64,000 nt of DNA from Rhodobacteraceae bacterium Alg238-R152. GTDB lineage: Bacteria; Pseudomonadota; Alphaproteobacteria; Rhodobacterales; Rhodobacteraceae. Below, piece after piece: positions 18,057 through 27,800 of the stretch; position 1 is the first letter of the stretch; each line of letters opens with the position of its first letter. Below the pieces are notes generated by a model, which was not told the origin of the DNA, did no database searches, and saw nothing but the letters and a program-made list of their open reading frames with translations. The stretch covers positions 372,001 to 436,000 of the forward strand of contig UNRJ01000001.1 of NCBI GenBank assembly GCA_900537125.1. The letters are read 5' to 3'. The translations under genes and the position numbers were made by a program.

Positions 18057-19193
18057 TCAGAAGCGTTGACCCACATAGATGTACAGGAGGTCTTCTTCGC
18101 GGTCGTTGTAGGAGACGTCAACGGAGAACACAGCTTTGAATTTTTTGGAGAGTTGGAACCGCAGACCAAGCCCGCCCGCGTAGCGCACATCGGTGTCGCC
18201 AATGGCACCCAGACTGCTGCCGGTGTTGCCAAAACCAGCAAAGGCAACGCCAGAGAAGCGGTTGCTGAATTGGTGGCGGTATTCACCTTGTGCGGAGAGC
18301 AAAGCATCGTCGAGGAACTCCGTGGGGCTGAAACCACGGAAGCCGTCGGTACCGCCAAGGGAGCATTGATCAAAGAAGGGGGTGTCGTTGCTTGTGGCGC
18401 AGCTGGCAAACCGCATGGCGACGCTGTTGGTGTCGCCAATTGGCAGGTAGTGATTGTAGGTCAGCACAGCTTTGCTGTAGTCACGGCCACTGGCGTTTAG
18501 GATTTGGCCGTAGGTCAAGGCGCCGTCGAGAAGGTGGCCGTTGCGTGCCGAAAAATCGTCGTCCCGAGTGTCCCATTTGGCCAAGAAGCTGAACGTACCT
18601 ACTTCGAGGTGGCCTTCGGGCAAGGGCGGAAGGCCCGTGCCGGAGCTATCATAGCCCAAAGTGGTGTCCAGATAGCGCATGGAGCCGCCAAACAGAAGGT
18701 CGGAGTTCAGGCCACGCAGCACGCTGAGATTCACGATGTCACCGGTTTGACGCACGGGCACCGGGGTGCCGCCGATGTAGAGATCATAGAAACCTTCGGC
18801 TTGGCCCAGGCTGGCGCTGACCTGCCAGCGGTTTTCATCCCAAACAAATTTGCCACCAAGCCCATAGGCGTTGGTGCCATTGTCAGAGCGCATCACGCCA
18901 AGGCCAAGGATGGACGTGTCGCTGCCTTCATCGATGTTGAAAAGATAGCCGCCGCCGAGCACTAGACCGGCGCCAATCAGGACGTTTTTGAACGGCACCG
19001 GCGCAACCACAATGGAGCCGTTGCCAAAGCCAAGTGGGGTTTCCTGTTCGCGGGCGTCATCGAGGCCTTCGTTGAGGATGTCGTTAGAAAACGGATCCGC
19101 CTGCACCGGGGTCAGCGACAGGAAGGCCATAAGCGCAGCGCCCGAAAAAATCCGGGCGGCTACTTTGCGTGTGGTGGCAAGTCGTGCCGTCAT
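18057..19193 (-). CDS. outer-membrane beta-barrel protein, BamA/TamA-like surface antigen
   Basis: A 378-residue protein with a signal peptide (cut near VQADP, residue 33) and a barrel of alternating strands. The C-terminus is YIYVGQRF, ending in Phe as expected for BAM-inserted barrels. The SFLAKWDTRDDDFSARNGHLLDG and LGGTDGFRGFSP segments resemble the C-terminal barrel of the bacterial surface antigen (BamA/Omp85) family; LGGTDGFRGF is the VRGF/Y lid-lock motif region. No POTRA domains are present, so it is a barrel-only member. The start at 19193 is chosen for the signal peptide and AAGGAC site. It follows the MscS gene by 22 nt and is probably cotranscribed with it. Confidence 0.85.
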   Translation of the reverse strand: MTARLATTRKVAARIFSGAALMAFLSLTPVQADPFSNDILNEGLDDAREQETPLGFGNGSIVVAPVPFKNVLIGAGLVLGGGYLFNIDEGSDTSILGLGVMRSDNGTNAYGLGGKFVWDENRWQVSASLGQAEGFYDLYIGGTPVPVRQTGDIVNLSVLRGLNSDLLFGGSMRYLDTTLGYDSSGTGLPPLPEGHLEVGTFSFLAKWDTRDDDFSARNGHLLDGALTYGQILNASGRDYSKAVLTYNHYLPIGDTNSVAMRFASCATSNDTPFFDQCSLGGTDGFRGFSPTEFLDDALLSAQGEYRHQFSNRFSGVAFAGFGNTGSSLGAIGDTDVRYAGGLGLRFQLSKKFKAVFSVDVSYNDREEDLLYIYVGQRF

Positions 19194-19215
19194 AGTCTGT
19201 CCTTTGTTAGCCGGA

Positions 19216-21498
19216 TCAATCTGGCCCTTTGGCAGGCGCGGAGGCGGCTTGTTCCTCTTGCTGCTGCGCGGCTGCAGCCGCGGCGGCGGTGAGGGCGGCT
19301 TGATCTTTCTCAGGCAGATCCTTGGCGCCGTCCGGCAAGGCCACACGCACCTCGCGGCGGGCAAAGTCGATGCCAGCCGCGTTGAACTCGGCTTTCACTC
19401 GGTTGTAGATCTCTTTGCGGATCATAAACTGCTTGCCGGGTTTGGCCATGAATTTACCTCGGATGATCATGCCCACATCATCAAAGTCAAACACACCCTG
19501 AGATTTGAATGGCTGTAGAAAGTCGTCTTTGTAGAGCTCTTCCACCAGCATTTCCTGACCAATCTTTTTGAAGATCTTTTTGACCTGATTGGGATTGGTG
19601 TCAAATGGCACGGTGAACTTGAGTTTCATAATCACCCAATCACGCGAGTAGTTTGTGAGCTTGGGAATTTCGCCATAGGGAATGGTGTGCACCGGACCGC
19701 GGTGGTGGCGCAGTTGCATGGAGCGGATCGAGATTTTCTCCACCGCGCCCATTGTGCCTTCGATTTCGACATACTCACCCACGCGGAAGGCGTCATCCAC
19801 CAGGAAGAATACGCCAGACACCACGTCGGTGACCAATTTCTGGGCACCAAAACCAATGGCCAGACCGGCGATACCAGCACCAGCCAAGAGCGGTGTGATG
19901 TCTACGCCGAGATTACCGACAGCTAAGAGCGCAAAGACCACAATAATCGCGCCCTGTGCAGTGACCAGGGCGAGTGGGAGAACGGTCGAAAGGCGGGACG
20001 CGCCAGCGCCGCCCATTTCGTCGCCACCGGCGTCATCTTGGGTCATGCCAAGTGCGGTCATCTCTGCGGCGAGGCGGCGGTTGATGTAGAGGCTCATTGC
20101 CTCATAAACCACATACCCAACAATCACAGTCATAGCGAAACTGAACAGGTTGTCGCCGATGCCAGCACCCTCTTGCAGCAAGCTCATAAGCGACACGTTC
20201 CAAGTGCGGGTGATGATCATCAAGACGGCCCCAACGGCGATCACACGGCCGATGCGCACATAGCTGCGCTTGGTGGCGATATGGGCCTCTTCGGCCACTT
20301 TGCCTTCGCCCTGCATTGGCGGCACCACATGGCGCACCAATCCGCGGATACCAGTGTCGATCACCGGAGCGATCAGCAGCCAGAACATGGTGGTGTAATG
20401 TGCGCCACCCAGCAGCAGCTGGACTTTGCCCAGGCCGATCAGGGTCGAAACAAGCACCCAAGTTGCGCCGGCCACGCCCATGGCAAAGTAAGGATACCAC
20501 CGCGCCACGGCCTCATCGAACTCTGTGCGGTCTGGGTCGTCCCCACGCATCATGTCGCTGAGGCCTTCGCGGGCGGTCCAGGCGACATAAGCGATGTAGA
20601 CATAAACCAGGGAGTCGAGCCAGAAACCAATGCGCGTTTCGCCGGGCGCTACGCCGTTCATTCCGTTGAATAGGACAACAAAGATTGTCGCACCACCAAG
20701 GATCACAATGCCGATGATATGGCGGTGAATGAAGGCCGCCCATTGATCGCTGATGCTGACAAGGCGCAGGTCCGGACGATTAGGCGCCAAAAGGAAGCGC
20801 GAAACGGCGGCGGCGATGCGTGGCATCCAGATCATGTAGCCAATGAACGGCGCAACAAAGGTCACTTGCTGTGCGTCCAAAATAGTACGGCCGAGGGTGC
20901 GGACGGTGATATAGAAGATCACCAGACCAAAGATTTCCCGAAGAAAGCGCTTGAATAAGAATGTGATGGCTTCGCGCAGCGTGGTGTCACCCTGGGCAGC
21001 TTCCGGGTTGCGCACTTTGATGATCCATGTCCGCACTGCGTATTCTACGCCAAGACCAACAGCGAGCAACAAAGCCGTAAGCCCAAAGAGCGTCAGTACA
21101 CCGCCCAGACCTCCGTGGGTTTCACCAAAGGCTTTGAACGCTTGAACTTGCGCAGGTATCAGGGCTGGGAGCTGGCGGACGGCGCCCAGAAGCGGTTGGG
21201 AGAAAGCCTGCCACAAGGCAGTGCCACGCTCCACGAGGCTCTTGGGGGCGTCTTGTACAGATTCCGCCGCAGCGACGGCGTCCAGTCGATCCAAGAGCAC
21301 CGCGCGGACTTGGTCATCAGACATGCGTGCCACCATCGCGTTGATGGCGTCGGTTGTCATTTCCTCGGGATTGATCTCTGCTGCCTCGGGCGGGCTGGAG
21401 GATAATGTGGTGAGGGGCACGCCTTGAGCCTGTGCCATTGTCATAGTCGTGACGCATAAGGATAGCGTTAGAAGAATGCTCGAAACGATTTGTCTCAT
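19216..21498 (-). CDS. mechanosensitive ion channel, MscS family (large, multi-helix)
   Basis: Inner-membrane channel of about 760 residues, much larger than E. coli MscS (286). It has a signal peptide (MRQIVSSILLTLSLCVTTMT), a periplasmic helical domain with a coiled segment (about 40-130), about ten transmembrane helices, and a C-terminal MscS core. The pore helix reads GAGIAGLAIGFGAQKLVTDVVSG, followed by DAFRVGEYVEIEGTMGAVEKIS and the HTIPYGEIPKLTNYSRDW beta domain. The C-terminus is Ala/Gln-rich and low in complexity. A TTG 21 codons upstream keeps the frame open, but ATG 21498 starts at the signal peptide. Upstream of the barrel gene on the same strand. Confidence 0.93.
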   Translation of the reverse strand: MRQIVSSILLTLSLCVTTMTMAQAQGVPLTTLSSSPPEAAEINPEEMTTDAINAMVARMSDDQVRAVLLDRLDAVAAAESVQDAPKSLVERGTALWQAFSQPLLGAVRQLPALIPAQVQAFKAFGETHGGLGGVLTLFGLTALLLAVGLGVEYAVRTWIIKVRNPEAAQGDTTLREAITFLFKRFLREIFGLVIFYITVRTLGRTILDAQQVTFVAPFIGYMIWMPRIAAAVSRFLLAPNRPDLRLVSISDQWAAFIHRHIIGIVILGGATIFVVLFNGMNGVAPGETRIGFWLDSLVYVYIAYVAWTAREGLSDMMRGDDPDRTEFDEAVARWYPYFAMGVAGATWVLVSTLIGLGKVQLLLGGAHYTTMFWLLIAPVIDTGIRGLVRHVVPPMQGEGKVAEEAHIATKRSYVRIGRVIAVGAVLMIITRTWNVSLMSLLQEGAGIGDNLFSFAMTVIVGYVVYEAMSLYINRRLAAEMTALGMTQDDAGGDEMGGAGASRLSTVLPLALVTAQGAIIVVFALLAVGNLGVDITPLLAGAGIAGLAIGFGAQKLVTDVVSGVFFLVDDAFRVGEYVEIEGTMGAVEKISIRSMQLRHHRGPVHTIPYGEIPKLTNYSRDWVIMKLKFTVPFDTNPNQVKKIFKKIGQEMLVEELYKDDFLQPFKSQGVFDFDDVGMIIRGKFMAKPGKQFMIRKEIYNRVKAEFNAAGIDFARREVRVALPDGAKDLPEKDQAALTAAAAAAAQQQEEQAASAPAKGPD

Positions 21499-21624
21499 AA
21501 GGAACTCTACGATCAAAAAAAGGATTGTTTCAAAGAGATGACTTTTACGGGAGAAGGTCAAGGAGTGTTCGCCTTACAAAGCAATTGCGAACAGATGATT
21601 TCAGATTATGAAATGACAAAAAAA

Positions 21625-21649
21625 AGGGCCGAGCATTAAGCTCGGCCTT
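21625..21649 (-). terminator. strong minus-strand terminator, possibly of an sRNA or long 3' UTR
   Basis: Stem AGGGCCGAGC/GCTCGGCCTT (one GU pair) around ATTAA, followed on the minus strand by eight T. It stands 138 nt beyond the LysR stop, so it ends either a long LysR 3' UTR or a separate short transcript. Confidence 0.8.
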
Positions 21650-21786
21650 AGTCCAACAGGGAGGTGAAAGCGATGAGCGTATAAGCAATCATCGCCTTCA
21701 TGAGATGAATTAGTAGTCAGTTTGTGAACCTTCAAGAGATATTCTGTCGCAGGTGCAGCATGCCCGCTATGCGCGTATTGCATAGC

Positions 21787-22692
21787 TTAGGAAATGTCTT
21801 TTTCTCGCAATTGCTTGCGGTGCAAAATGATCTCTTCCTGCACAAAGTCACGGAAGGCGGCAATGCGCTTGGATTGGCGCAATTCTTCGGGAAACGCCAG
21901 ATAGACAGGGACTTCGGCTGATTCAATTTCCGAGCCGACGCGCACCAAGTCCGGGAAATCTTGCATCAGATAGTCTGGCAAGACGCCGATGCCGAGGTCA
22001 TGGCTCACCGCCTGTAGCACGCCAAAATAGTTGTTCACGTAGAGCATCTTTGTGATGTCGTTTGCCAGCAAACTGGTGACAAAGCTGGCCCCGGCGCCAA
22101 CTTGCTCTGAGGTCACATTCTGACAGATCAAGCGGTGCTCAGTCAGGTCTTGCAGGTTCTGCGGCTCGCCGTGGGTTTCCAGATAGCTCTGGGAGGCATA
22201 GAGGCGCATGCGCACGCTCATCAAACGTTTGCGGATCAAATCAGCCTGGCTGGGCTCCTTCATGCGGATCGCCACGTCTGCTTCACGCATGGGTAGGTCG
22301 AGCACCTTCTCCTCCAGCATCAAGTCGATGTTCAGGTCCGGGTATTGCTCATAGAGTTTGGCGAGACGCGGCGCCAACCAAAGCGTGCCAAAGCCGATGG
22401 TTGTGGTGACGCGCAGCTCGCCAAACACCTCTTCTTCGCTGTCGCGGATGCGGGCAGAGGCCGTGTCCAGGCGTTTGTTCATCGCGGTGGTGGCGTCAAA
22501 CAGCAGCTCGCCTTGCTCTGTCAGGATGAGCCCACGTGCGTGGCGGTGAAACAGGGTGGTGTTCAGGCTCTCCTCAAGCGCACGGACTTGGCGGGACACG
22601 GCGGATTGCGACAGATGCAGGACGTCCCCGGCATGGGTCAAGCTGCCCGCGTCGGCAACCGCGTGAAAGATCCTGAGTTTGTCCCAATCCAT
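21787..22692 (-). CDS. LysR family transcriptional regulator
   Basis: A 301-residue regulator with the N-terminal winged helix-turn-helix (WDKLRIFHAVADAGSLTHAG, recognition helix SQSAVSRQVRALEE) and a two-lobed effector domain from about residue 90. The domain includes GELRVTTTIGFGTLWLAPRL and a C-terminal SHDLGIGVLPDYLM block. Its tail is charged (RKQLREKDIS). No obvious target operon is divergent next to it; the GGDEF-EAL gene starts 383 nt away on the opposite strand. Effector and targets unknown. Confidence 0.93.
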   Translation of the reverse strand: MDWDKLRIFHAVADAGSLTHAGDVLHLSQSAVSRQVRALEESLNTTLFHRHARGLILTEQGELLFDATTAMNKRLDTASARIRDSEEEVFGELRVTTTIGFGTLWLAPRLAKLYEQYPDLNIDLMLEEKVLDLPMREADVAIRMKEPSQADLIRKRLMSVRMRLYASQSYLETHGEPQNLQDLTEHRLICQNVTSEQVGAGASFVTSLLANDITKMLYVNNYFGVLQAVSHDLGIGVLPDYLMQDFPDLVRVGSEIESAEVPVYLAFPEELRQSKRIAAFRDFVQEEIILHRKQLREKDIS

Positions 22693-22865
22693 GTCGGCTC
22701 CATTTTTTTGTTTTGTGTCATGCGGTTAGTTCTCAGTCAAAGAAAAACTGTCCGCTGGGAGAGATGGAGGCGCGGTCATACTCCCATAATTTATAGAGGG
22801 AAAGTGAAGTTTTTGAGAAAAATCAGCTGTTTGAGCCAGGACCTACCCGTTTGGGGTACGGATCC

Positions 22866-22882
22866 TCACCTAAGGAGGTGAT
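22866..22882 (+). promoter_or_regulatory. extended Shine-Dalgarno sequence inside a small hairpin
   Basis: AAGGAGGTGAT (22872-22882) is fully complementary to the 3' end of bacterial 16S rRNA. It sits in the stem-loop TCACCT-AAGG-AGGTGA. No start codon lies at normal distance: the overlapping ATG at 22881 would give only six codons. Role unknown. Confidence 0.4.
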
Positions 22883-22912
22883 GCACAAAAAAACAGCATA
22901 GGTTTGCGTAAA

Positions 22913-22968
22913 TTTGATCAAACGCAATTCGCTGCATGCATTGGTGTACCATGGTGTATTTGATCAAA
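22913..22968. promoter_or_regulatory. two TTTGATCAAA palindromes
   Basis: Identical 10-bp perfect palindromes at 22913-22922 and 22959-22968, 46 bp apart, upstream of the GGDEF-EAL gene. They could be a dimeric repressor's paired operators. The lack of the N4 spacer of TTGAT-N4-ATCAA argues against Fnr-type boxes. Confidence 0.35.
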
Positions 22969-23075
22969 AGGGTCAAAAGATTTACACAAAAATAGAGGGT
23001 TACACCGAGGATAGTTTACCTTTGGTTAGGGGGCTGCTGTCACATGTTTTGTATCCAATATGTGACGGGGCAGAC

Positions 23076-24671
23076 ATGCAGGCACTACTTAGGCTCAAAG
23101 CCAACTTTCGCTGGCACCATGCGGTCCACGGTGGAATCTTCCTGACAGCCTTGGTGCTTTGGCCCATCTTGGGTGAATACGAGCTGTTTGAAGCGTTTCA
23201 TGAATACAGCCGTGCGCACGAAGACTGGGAGCTGGACGAGCTTGCGGTGTTGGTGCTGCTTCTCACTGTCGCGTTGCTTTTTTCGGTGGTCTTTCAGGCG
23301 CGTCATTTGCGCCGCATGTCGCGGGAACGCGAAGCGATGCGCAAGAGTGCGGAATCCAATGCACGCCACGACCCCTTGACAGGCGTGTTTAACCGTCGAG
23401 CCTTCAAGGAAGTGATCGACGGGCTGAGCAGAAATGGCACCGCCGAAGCCGCGCCGCGGTATGTTGCCCTTCTGGATTTGGACAAGTTTAAGCCGGTAAA
23501 CGATTTGCATGGCCACGCGGTAGGCGACGCCACATTGGTGGAAGTGGCGGAACGGCTGAAGAGCGAAATGGGCGCAGGCGGCACGGTAGCCCGTTTGGGG
23601 GGCGATGAGTTTGCGATGTTGCTGGATCCTATGGTGGACTCTCAGCAGGCGGAACGCGCCGCCCAACGCATGGTGCATGAGGTTGCCAAACCATTTTATG
23701 TCGAGGATGCGGGCGTGTTTATTGGCGCCTCGGTTGGTCTGGTGGCTTTGCGTCATGGCGATGATGTGAGCGAAGTGATGCGGCGTGCGGACAAAGCCAT
23801 GTATATGGCTAAGATTGAAGGCCGTGGACGGTTTGCTTGGTATGATGCGGAATTGGATCGCCAGTCGCTGGACCGGGCAAAGATCACTGCCGACTTGCGA
23901 GAAGCCATCGCCAATGATCAGGTTGAGCCGTGGTTCCAGCCGATTGTGGAAATCGATGACAACCGGGTGAGCGGTGTGGAAATCTTGGCGCGCTGGAACC
24001 ATCCTGAGCGGGGGTTCATTCCGCCAGGTGTGTTTATCGAAATTGCGGAAGACAGCGGGCAGATTGGTGCGCTTGGGTTGAGCATTTTGCGTCAGGCCTG
24101 TCTGCAAGCAAACACCTGGGCACAGTCCTTGTCGGTCTCGTTCAATGTGTCCGGCGTGCAATTCAAAGACCCAACTTTGATTTCCTCGCTGCAGGCTGTT
24201 CTAGAAGAAACGGGATTTGATCCGAAGCGATTGATTGTGGAAATCACCGAAAGCTCCGTGATCCATGACTTCTCGATCGCCCGGGAAAAATTGGAGGAAC
24301 TCAAGGCGCTTGGCGTGGCGATTGCGTTGGATGATTTTGGTACGGGCTATTCGAGCTTGGCCTGTTTGCAAAACCTGCCATTTGACCGGCTTAAAATTGA
24401 TCGCAGTTTTGTAACAGACATTTCAGAACAACCGCAGAGCCAAAAAATTGTCTCTGGTATCGTGTCTTTGGCGCAGGGTTTGCGGTTGGAAGTGACTGCC
24501 GAAGGTATCGAAACCGTCGAAGATTTGGCGTTTATCAGCTACCTGGATTGTCAGCGGGCACAGGGCTTTTTGTTTGAGAAGGCGGTCCCTGCGAAACAAG
24601 TGGAAGAATTGTTGAAAACCAAGTGGGTGGATTTGCCAACAGCCCCTTTGGCCATGCCTAAGCGGGCCTAA
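23076..24671 (+). CDS. GGDEF-EAL cyclic di-GMP turnover protein
   Basis: A 531-residue membrane protein with two N-terminal transmembrane helices (about 18-34 and 55-75), a GGDEF domain (about 95-255) and an EAL domain (about 265-525). The GGDEF motif is intact (175-179), but the RxxD inhibitory site is absent (GAGG instead). The EAL domain keeps the key residues: EILAR (302-306), the Asn in FNVSG, VEITES, LDDFGTGYSS, LKIDRSF and AEGIE, so phosphodiesterase activity is expected. ATG 23076 is chosen because it directly precedes the first helix; the site upstream is weak. Followed by a good terminator, so monocistronic. Confidence 0.92.
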   Translation: MQALLRLKANFRWHHAVHGGIFLTALVLWPILGEYELFEAFHEYSRAHEDWELDELAVLVLLLTVALLFSVVFQARHLRRMSREREAMRKSAESNARHDPLTGVFNRRAFKEVIDGLSRNGTAEAAPRYVALLDLDKFKPVNDLHGHAVGDATLVEVAERLKSEMGAGGTVARLGGDEFAMLLDPMVDSQQAERAAQRMVHEVAKPFYVEDAGVFIGASVGLVALRHGDDVSEVMRRADKAMYMAKIEGRGRFAWYDAELDRQSLDRAKITADLREAIANDQVEPWFQPIVEIDDNRVSGVEILARWNHPERGFIPPGVFIEIAEDSGQIGALGLSILRQACLQANTWAQSLSVSFNVSGVQFKDPTLISSLQAVLEETGFDPKRLIVEITESSVIHDFSIAREKLEELKALGVAIALDDFGTGYSSLACLQNLPFDRLKIDRSFVTDISEQPQSQKIVSGIVSLAQGLRLEVTAEGIETVEDLAFISYLDCQRAQGFLFEKAVPAKQVEELLKTKWVDLPTAPLAMPKRA

Positions 24672-24706
24672 CCGTTTAGGCATGGCCAAACAATTCTGAG
24701 TTTTTG

Positions 24707-24737
24707 ACCCGGCGTGCTGATTTCCAGCACGTCGGGT
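24707..24737 (+). terminator. rho-independent terminator after GGDEF-EAL gene
   Basis: 13-bp stem ACCCGGCGTGCTG/CAGCACGTCGGGT (one GU pair) around ATTTC, followed by TTCCTTTT. It ends the GGDEF-EAL transcript. Confidence 0.8.
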
Positions 24738-24831
24738 TTCCTTTTGAATTCAGTGGCCTGTGCGATAGTGTGTGAGAATTCGGGACGTAGATGGGTTTAT
24801 AATCGAACACCTGTTCAAAAAAACCATTGCA

Positions 24832-24852
24832 TAGGTCAGGTATTGCGACCTA
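24832..24852. promoter_or_regulatory. inverted repeat upstream of the 2-oxoacid oxidoreductase gene
   Basis: TAGGTC-N9-GACCTA, centred about 57 bp before the ATG at 24899. A possible operator for a dimeric regulator; no regulator gene is adjacent. Confidence 0.3.
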
Positions 24853-24898
24853 ATAAAGTGCCTATATAGGGAATGACCGTCCAGCGGGGGAGCGCAAG

Positions 24899-27800
24899 AT
24901 GAGTATCCAAAAAGTATCCTTAAACGACAGATTGGACCTGACCAAAGACAGCGTGATGCTTAACGGCACCCAAGCTTTGGTTCGGTTGATGTTGATGCAG
25001 AAGGCTCGCGATACGCAGGCTGGGCTCAACACCGCGGGATATGTGACCGGATACCGGGGCTCGCCGCTTGGCGCGGTGGACAGCCAGATGATGCGGGCAG
25101 AGAAAGAACTCACCGATCACGACGTGTTGTTTCAGACCGGGTTAAATGAAGACCTGGCGGCGACGCAGCTGTGGGGCAGTCAGCAAGCGGAATTGCGCGG
25201 TGAGGGCAAATTTGATGGGGTCTTTGGCCTTTGGTACGGCAAAGGACCGGGGGTGGATCGCACCGGGGACGTGATGCGCCATGCCAATATGGCGGGCACC
25301 AGCCCGAATGGCGGCGTGCTGATGGCCATGGGCGACGACCATACTGGGGAAAGCTCCACGGTGCTGCATCAGTCCGAATGGGCGCTGGTCGACGCCTATA
25401 TGCCGGTTGTGTCGCCAGCGGGCGTTCAAGAGGTCATGGACTACGGTTTGTATGGTTTGGCACTGAGCCGGTTTGCCGGGGTTTGGGTTGGACTCAAGAC
25501 CATGAAGGACACCATTGAGGCCACAGCGGTGGTGAATGGCGATCCGCATCGGTTGGATTTTGTGGTGCCAGAATTTGAGATGCCTGAGGGTGGGCTGAAC
25601 ATCCGTTTGCATGACACGCCACACGCGCAGGAAGCGCGGATGATAGACCACAAGCGCTTTGCTGCGGAGGCATTTTCGCGGGCCAACAAGATGGACAAAC
25701 GTGTCTGGGGCAAGCCGGGCGCAAAGATTGGATTTGTTGCGGCAGGTAAAAACTGGTTGGACCTCATCCATGCCATGGACTTGCTAGGCATTAATGAAAG
25801 CGAAGCAGAACGGCTTGGCATCACTACCTACAAAGTCGGACAGACCTTCCCGTTGGACATGACCTCGTTCAGTGAATGGGCCGAGGGCCTGGATTTGGTT
25901 GTGGTGGTTGAAGAAAAGCGCAAGCTGATTGAGGTGCAGATCAAAGAGGCGATCTTTGATGACCGGCGCGGGCGGCGGGTCTACGGCTGGTACAAAGGCG
26001 GCTACGGCAGCCTTGGTCGCCAAGAGTTGTTCCCAACCCGCGGCGCGCTGGACCCGATTATGATCGCTGAAAAGCTTGGCGATATCTTGGTTGAGGAAGG
26101 CCGGGGCACCGATGCGGTGAAGGCCGGGATGAACACCTTGAAAGAGGCGCAGCGAGCGGACAATGCCGAAGACATCGCGGTGCGCACGCCGTGGTTCTGT
26201 TCTGGGTGCCCGCACAACACCTCGACCAAAGTGCCGGAAGGCAGCCGGGCTTATGCCGGGATTGGCTGTCACTACATGGTGCAGTGGATGGATCGCGAGA
26301 CCACCGGCTTTACCCATATGGGCGGTGAAGGCGCCAACTGGATTGGCGAGGCGCCGTTCAGCAAGACCAAACATGTGTTCCAAAACCTTGGTGACGGCAC
26401 GTACAACCACTCCGGTGTGCAGGCCATTCGCGCGGCTTTGGCGGCAGAAACCAACATCACCTACAAAATCCTATTCAACGACGCAGTGGCAATGACCGGC
26501 GGGCAGGCCAATGATGGTGGGTTGAGCCCGCAGAAGATTGCCGACGAAATGCGCGCCATGGGCGTACAAAATGTAGCGGTGGTCTATGACGAAAAAGAAG
26601 ATGTGGACCAGTCTGTGTTCCCGTCGGGTATCACGTTTCATGAACGCGCCGATCTAGAAGTGGTTGAGAAGAAGTATCGTGAAATCAGTGGGGTAAGCTG
26701 TATTGTTTATGTGCAAACCTGCGCCAGTGAGAAACGCCGCCGTCGCAAACGTGGGCAATTCCCTGATCCGGATCGTCGGGTTTTTATCAACACCGACATT
26801 TGTGAAGGCTGCGGCGATTGCGGGGTGCAATCCAACTGTATCTCGATTGAGCCAGCCGAAACCGAGTTGGGCCGCAAGCGCAAAATCAACCAGTCAAGCT
26901 GTAACAAGGACTTCAGCTGCTTGAACGGTTTCTGTCCAAGCTTTGTCACCGTTGAGGGTGCCAAGATCCGAAAAGGCGCGACGGCTGCATTGGAATTGCC
27001 GCAAATGGCGATGCCGGAAATCAAGCCAATTGAGGGCACGCATAATGTGGTGATTACAGGCGTTGGTGGTACGGGCGTTGTTACAATTGGTGCGATCTTG
27101 TCCCAGGCGGCGCAGATCGATGGCAAAGCAGCGGGCATGATGGAGATGGCTGGATTGGCCCAAAAGGGCGGTGCTGTGCACATTCATTGCCGTGTGGCCG
27201 AGACCCCTGAGGCGATCAGCGCGGTGCGTGTGGCCACAGGTGAGTGTGATGCGCTGATCGGTGGTGATCTGGTGGTGAGTGCCGGAGCAAAGACCTTGGG
27301 GTTGACCTCTGAAGGGCGGACAGGCGCGGTGGTGAACAGCCACGAGATCATCACTGGCAGCTTCACACAGGATACCGAGTTCAAGCTGCCAACGGGCCGC
27401 TTGGAGATCGCGTTGCAGGCCCGGTTGCGCGAGAAGCTGGCGTTGTTTGACGCATCTGAGCTGGCGCGGGTTGTGATGGGAGATGCGATTTTCTCCAATA
27501 TGATGGTGTTTGGCGCGGCTTGGCAAAAGGGGCTGGTGCCGATCAACCATGAGGCAATTGTCAGCGCAATTGAGCTCAACGGTGCGGCGGTAGAGAAAAA
27601 CCTGCGCGCGTTTGAGATTGGCCGGTGGGCAGTGCTGTATCCCCAAGAGGCCGCGGGTATGCTGGGCCCCAAAGTGTTGCAATTGCCCAAGTCTCTGGAG
27701 GAAAAAATTACCTTCCGTGCAGAGCATTTGGTCAAGTACCAAGGCAAAGGGCTGGCCAACAGATACCTTAAGTTGGTGGACAGCATTGAAGACACACGGC

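Larger units (their letters stand above)
22693..23075. other. 383-nt region between divergent LysR and GGDEF-EAL genes
   Basis: No convincing gene. It contains a hairpin with a perfect extended Shine-Dalgarno sequence (22866-22881) and two identical TTTGATCAAA palindromes (22913-22922, 22959-22968). An in-frame extension of the GGDEF-EAL gene to a TTG at 22914 is possible but looks non-coding. Confidence 0.6.

Noticed and set aside
22860-22890. 16S rRNA fragment (anti-SD sequence on the minus strand)
   Set aside because: Only the terminal 11-12 nt match; the preceding conserved 16S sequence is absent.
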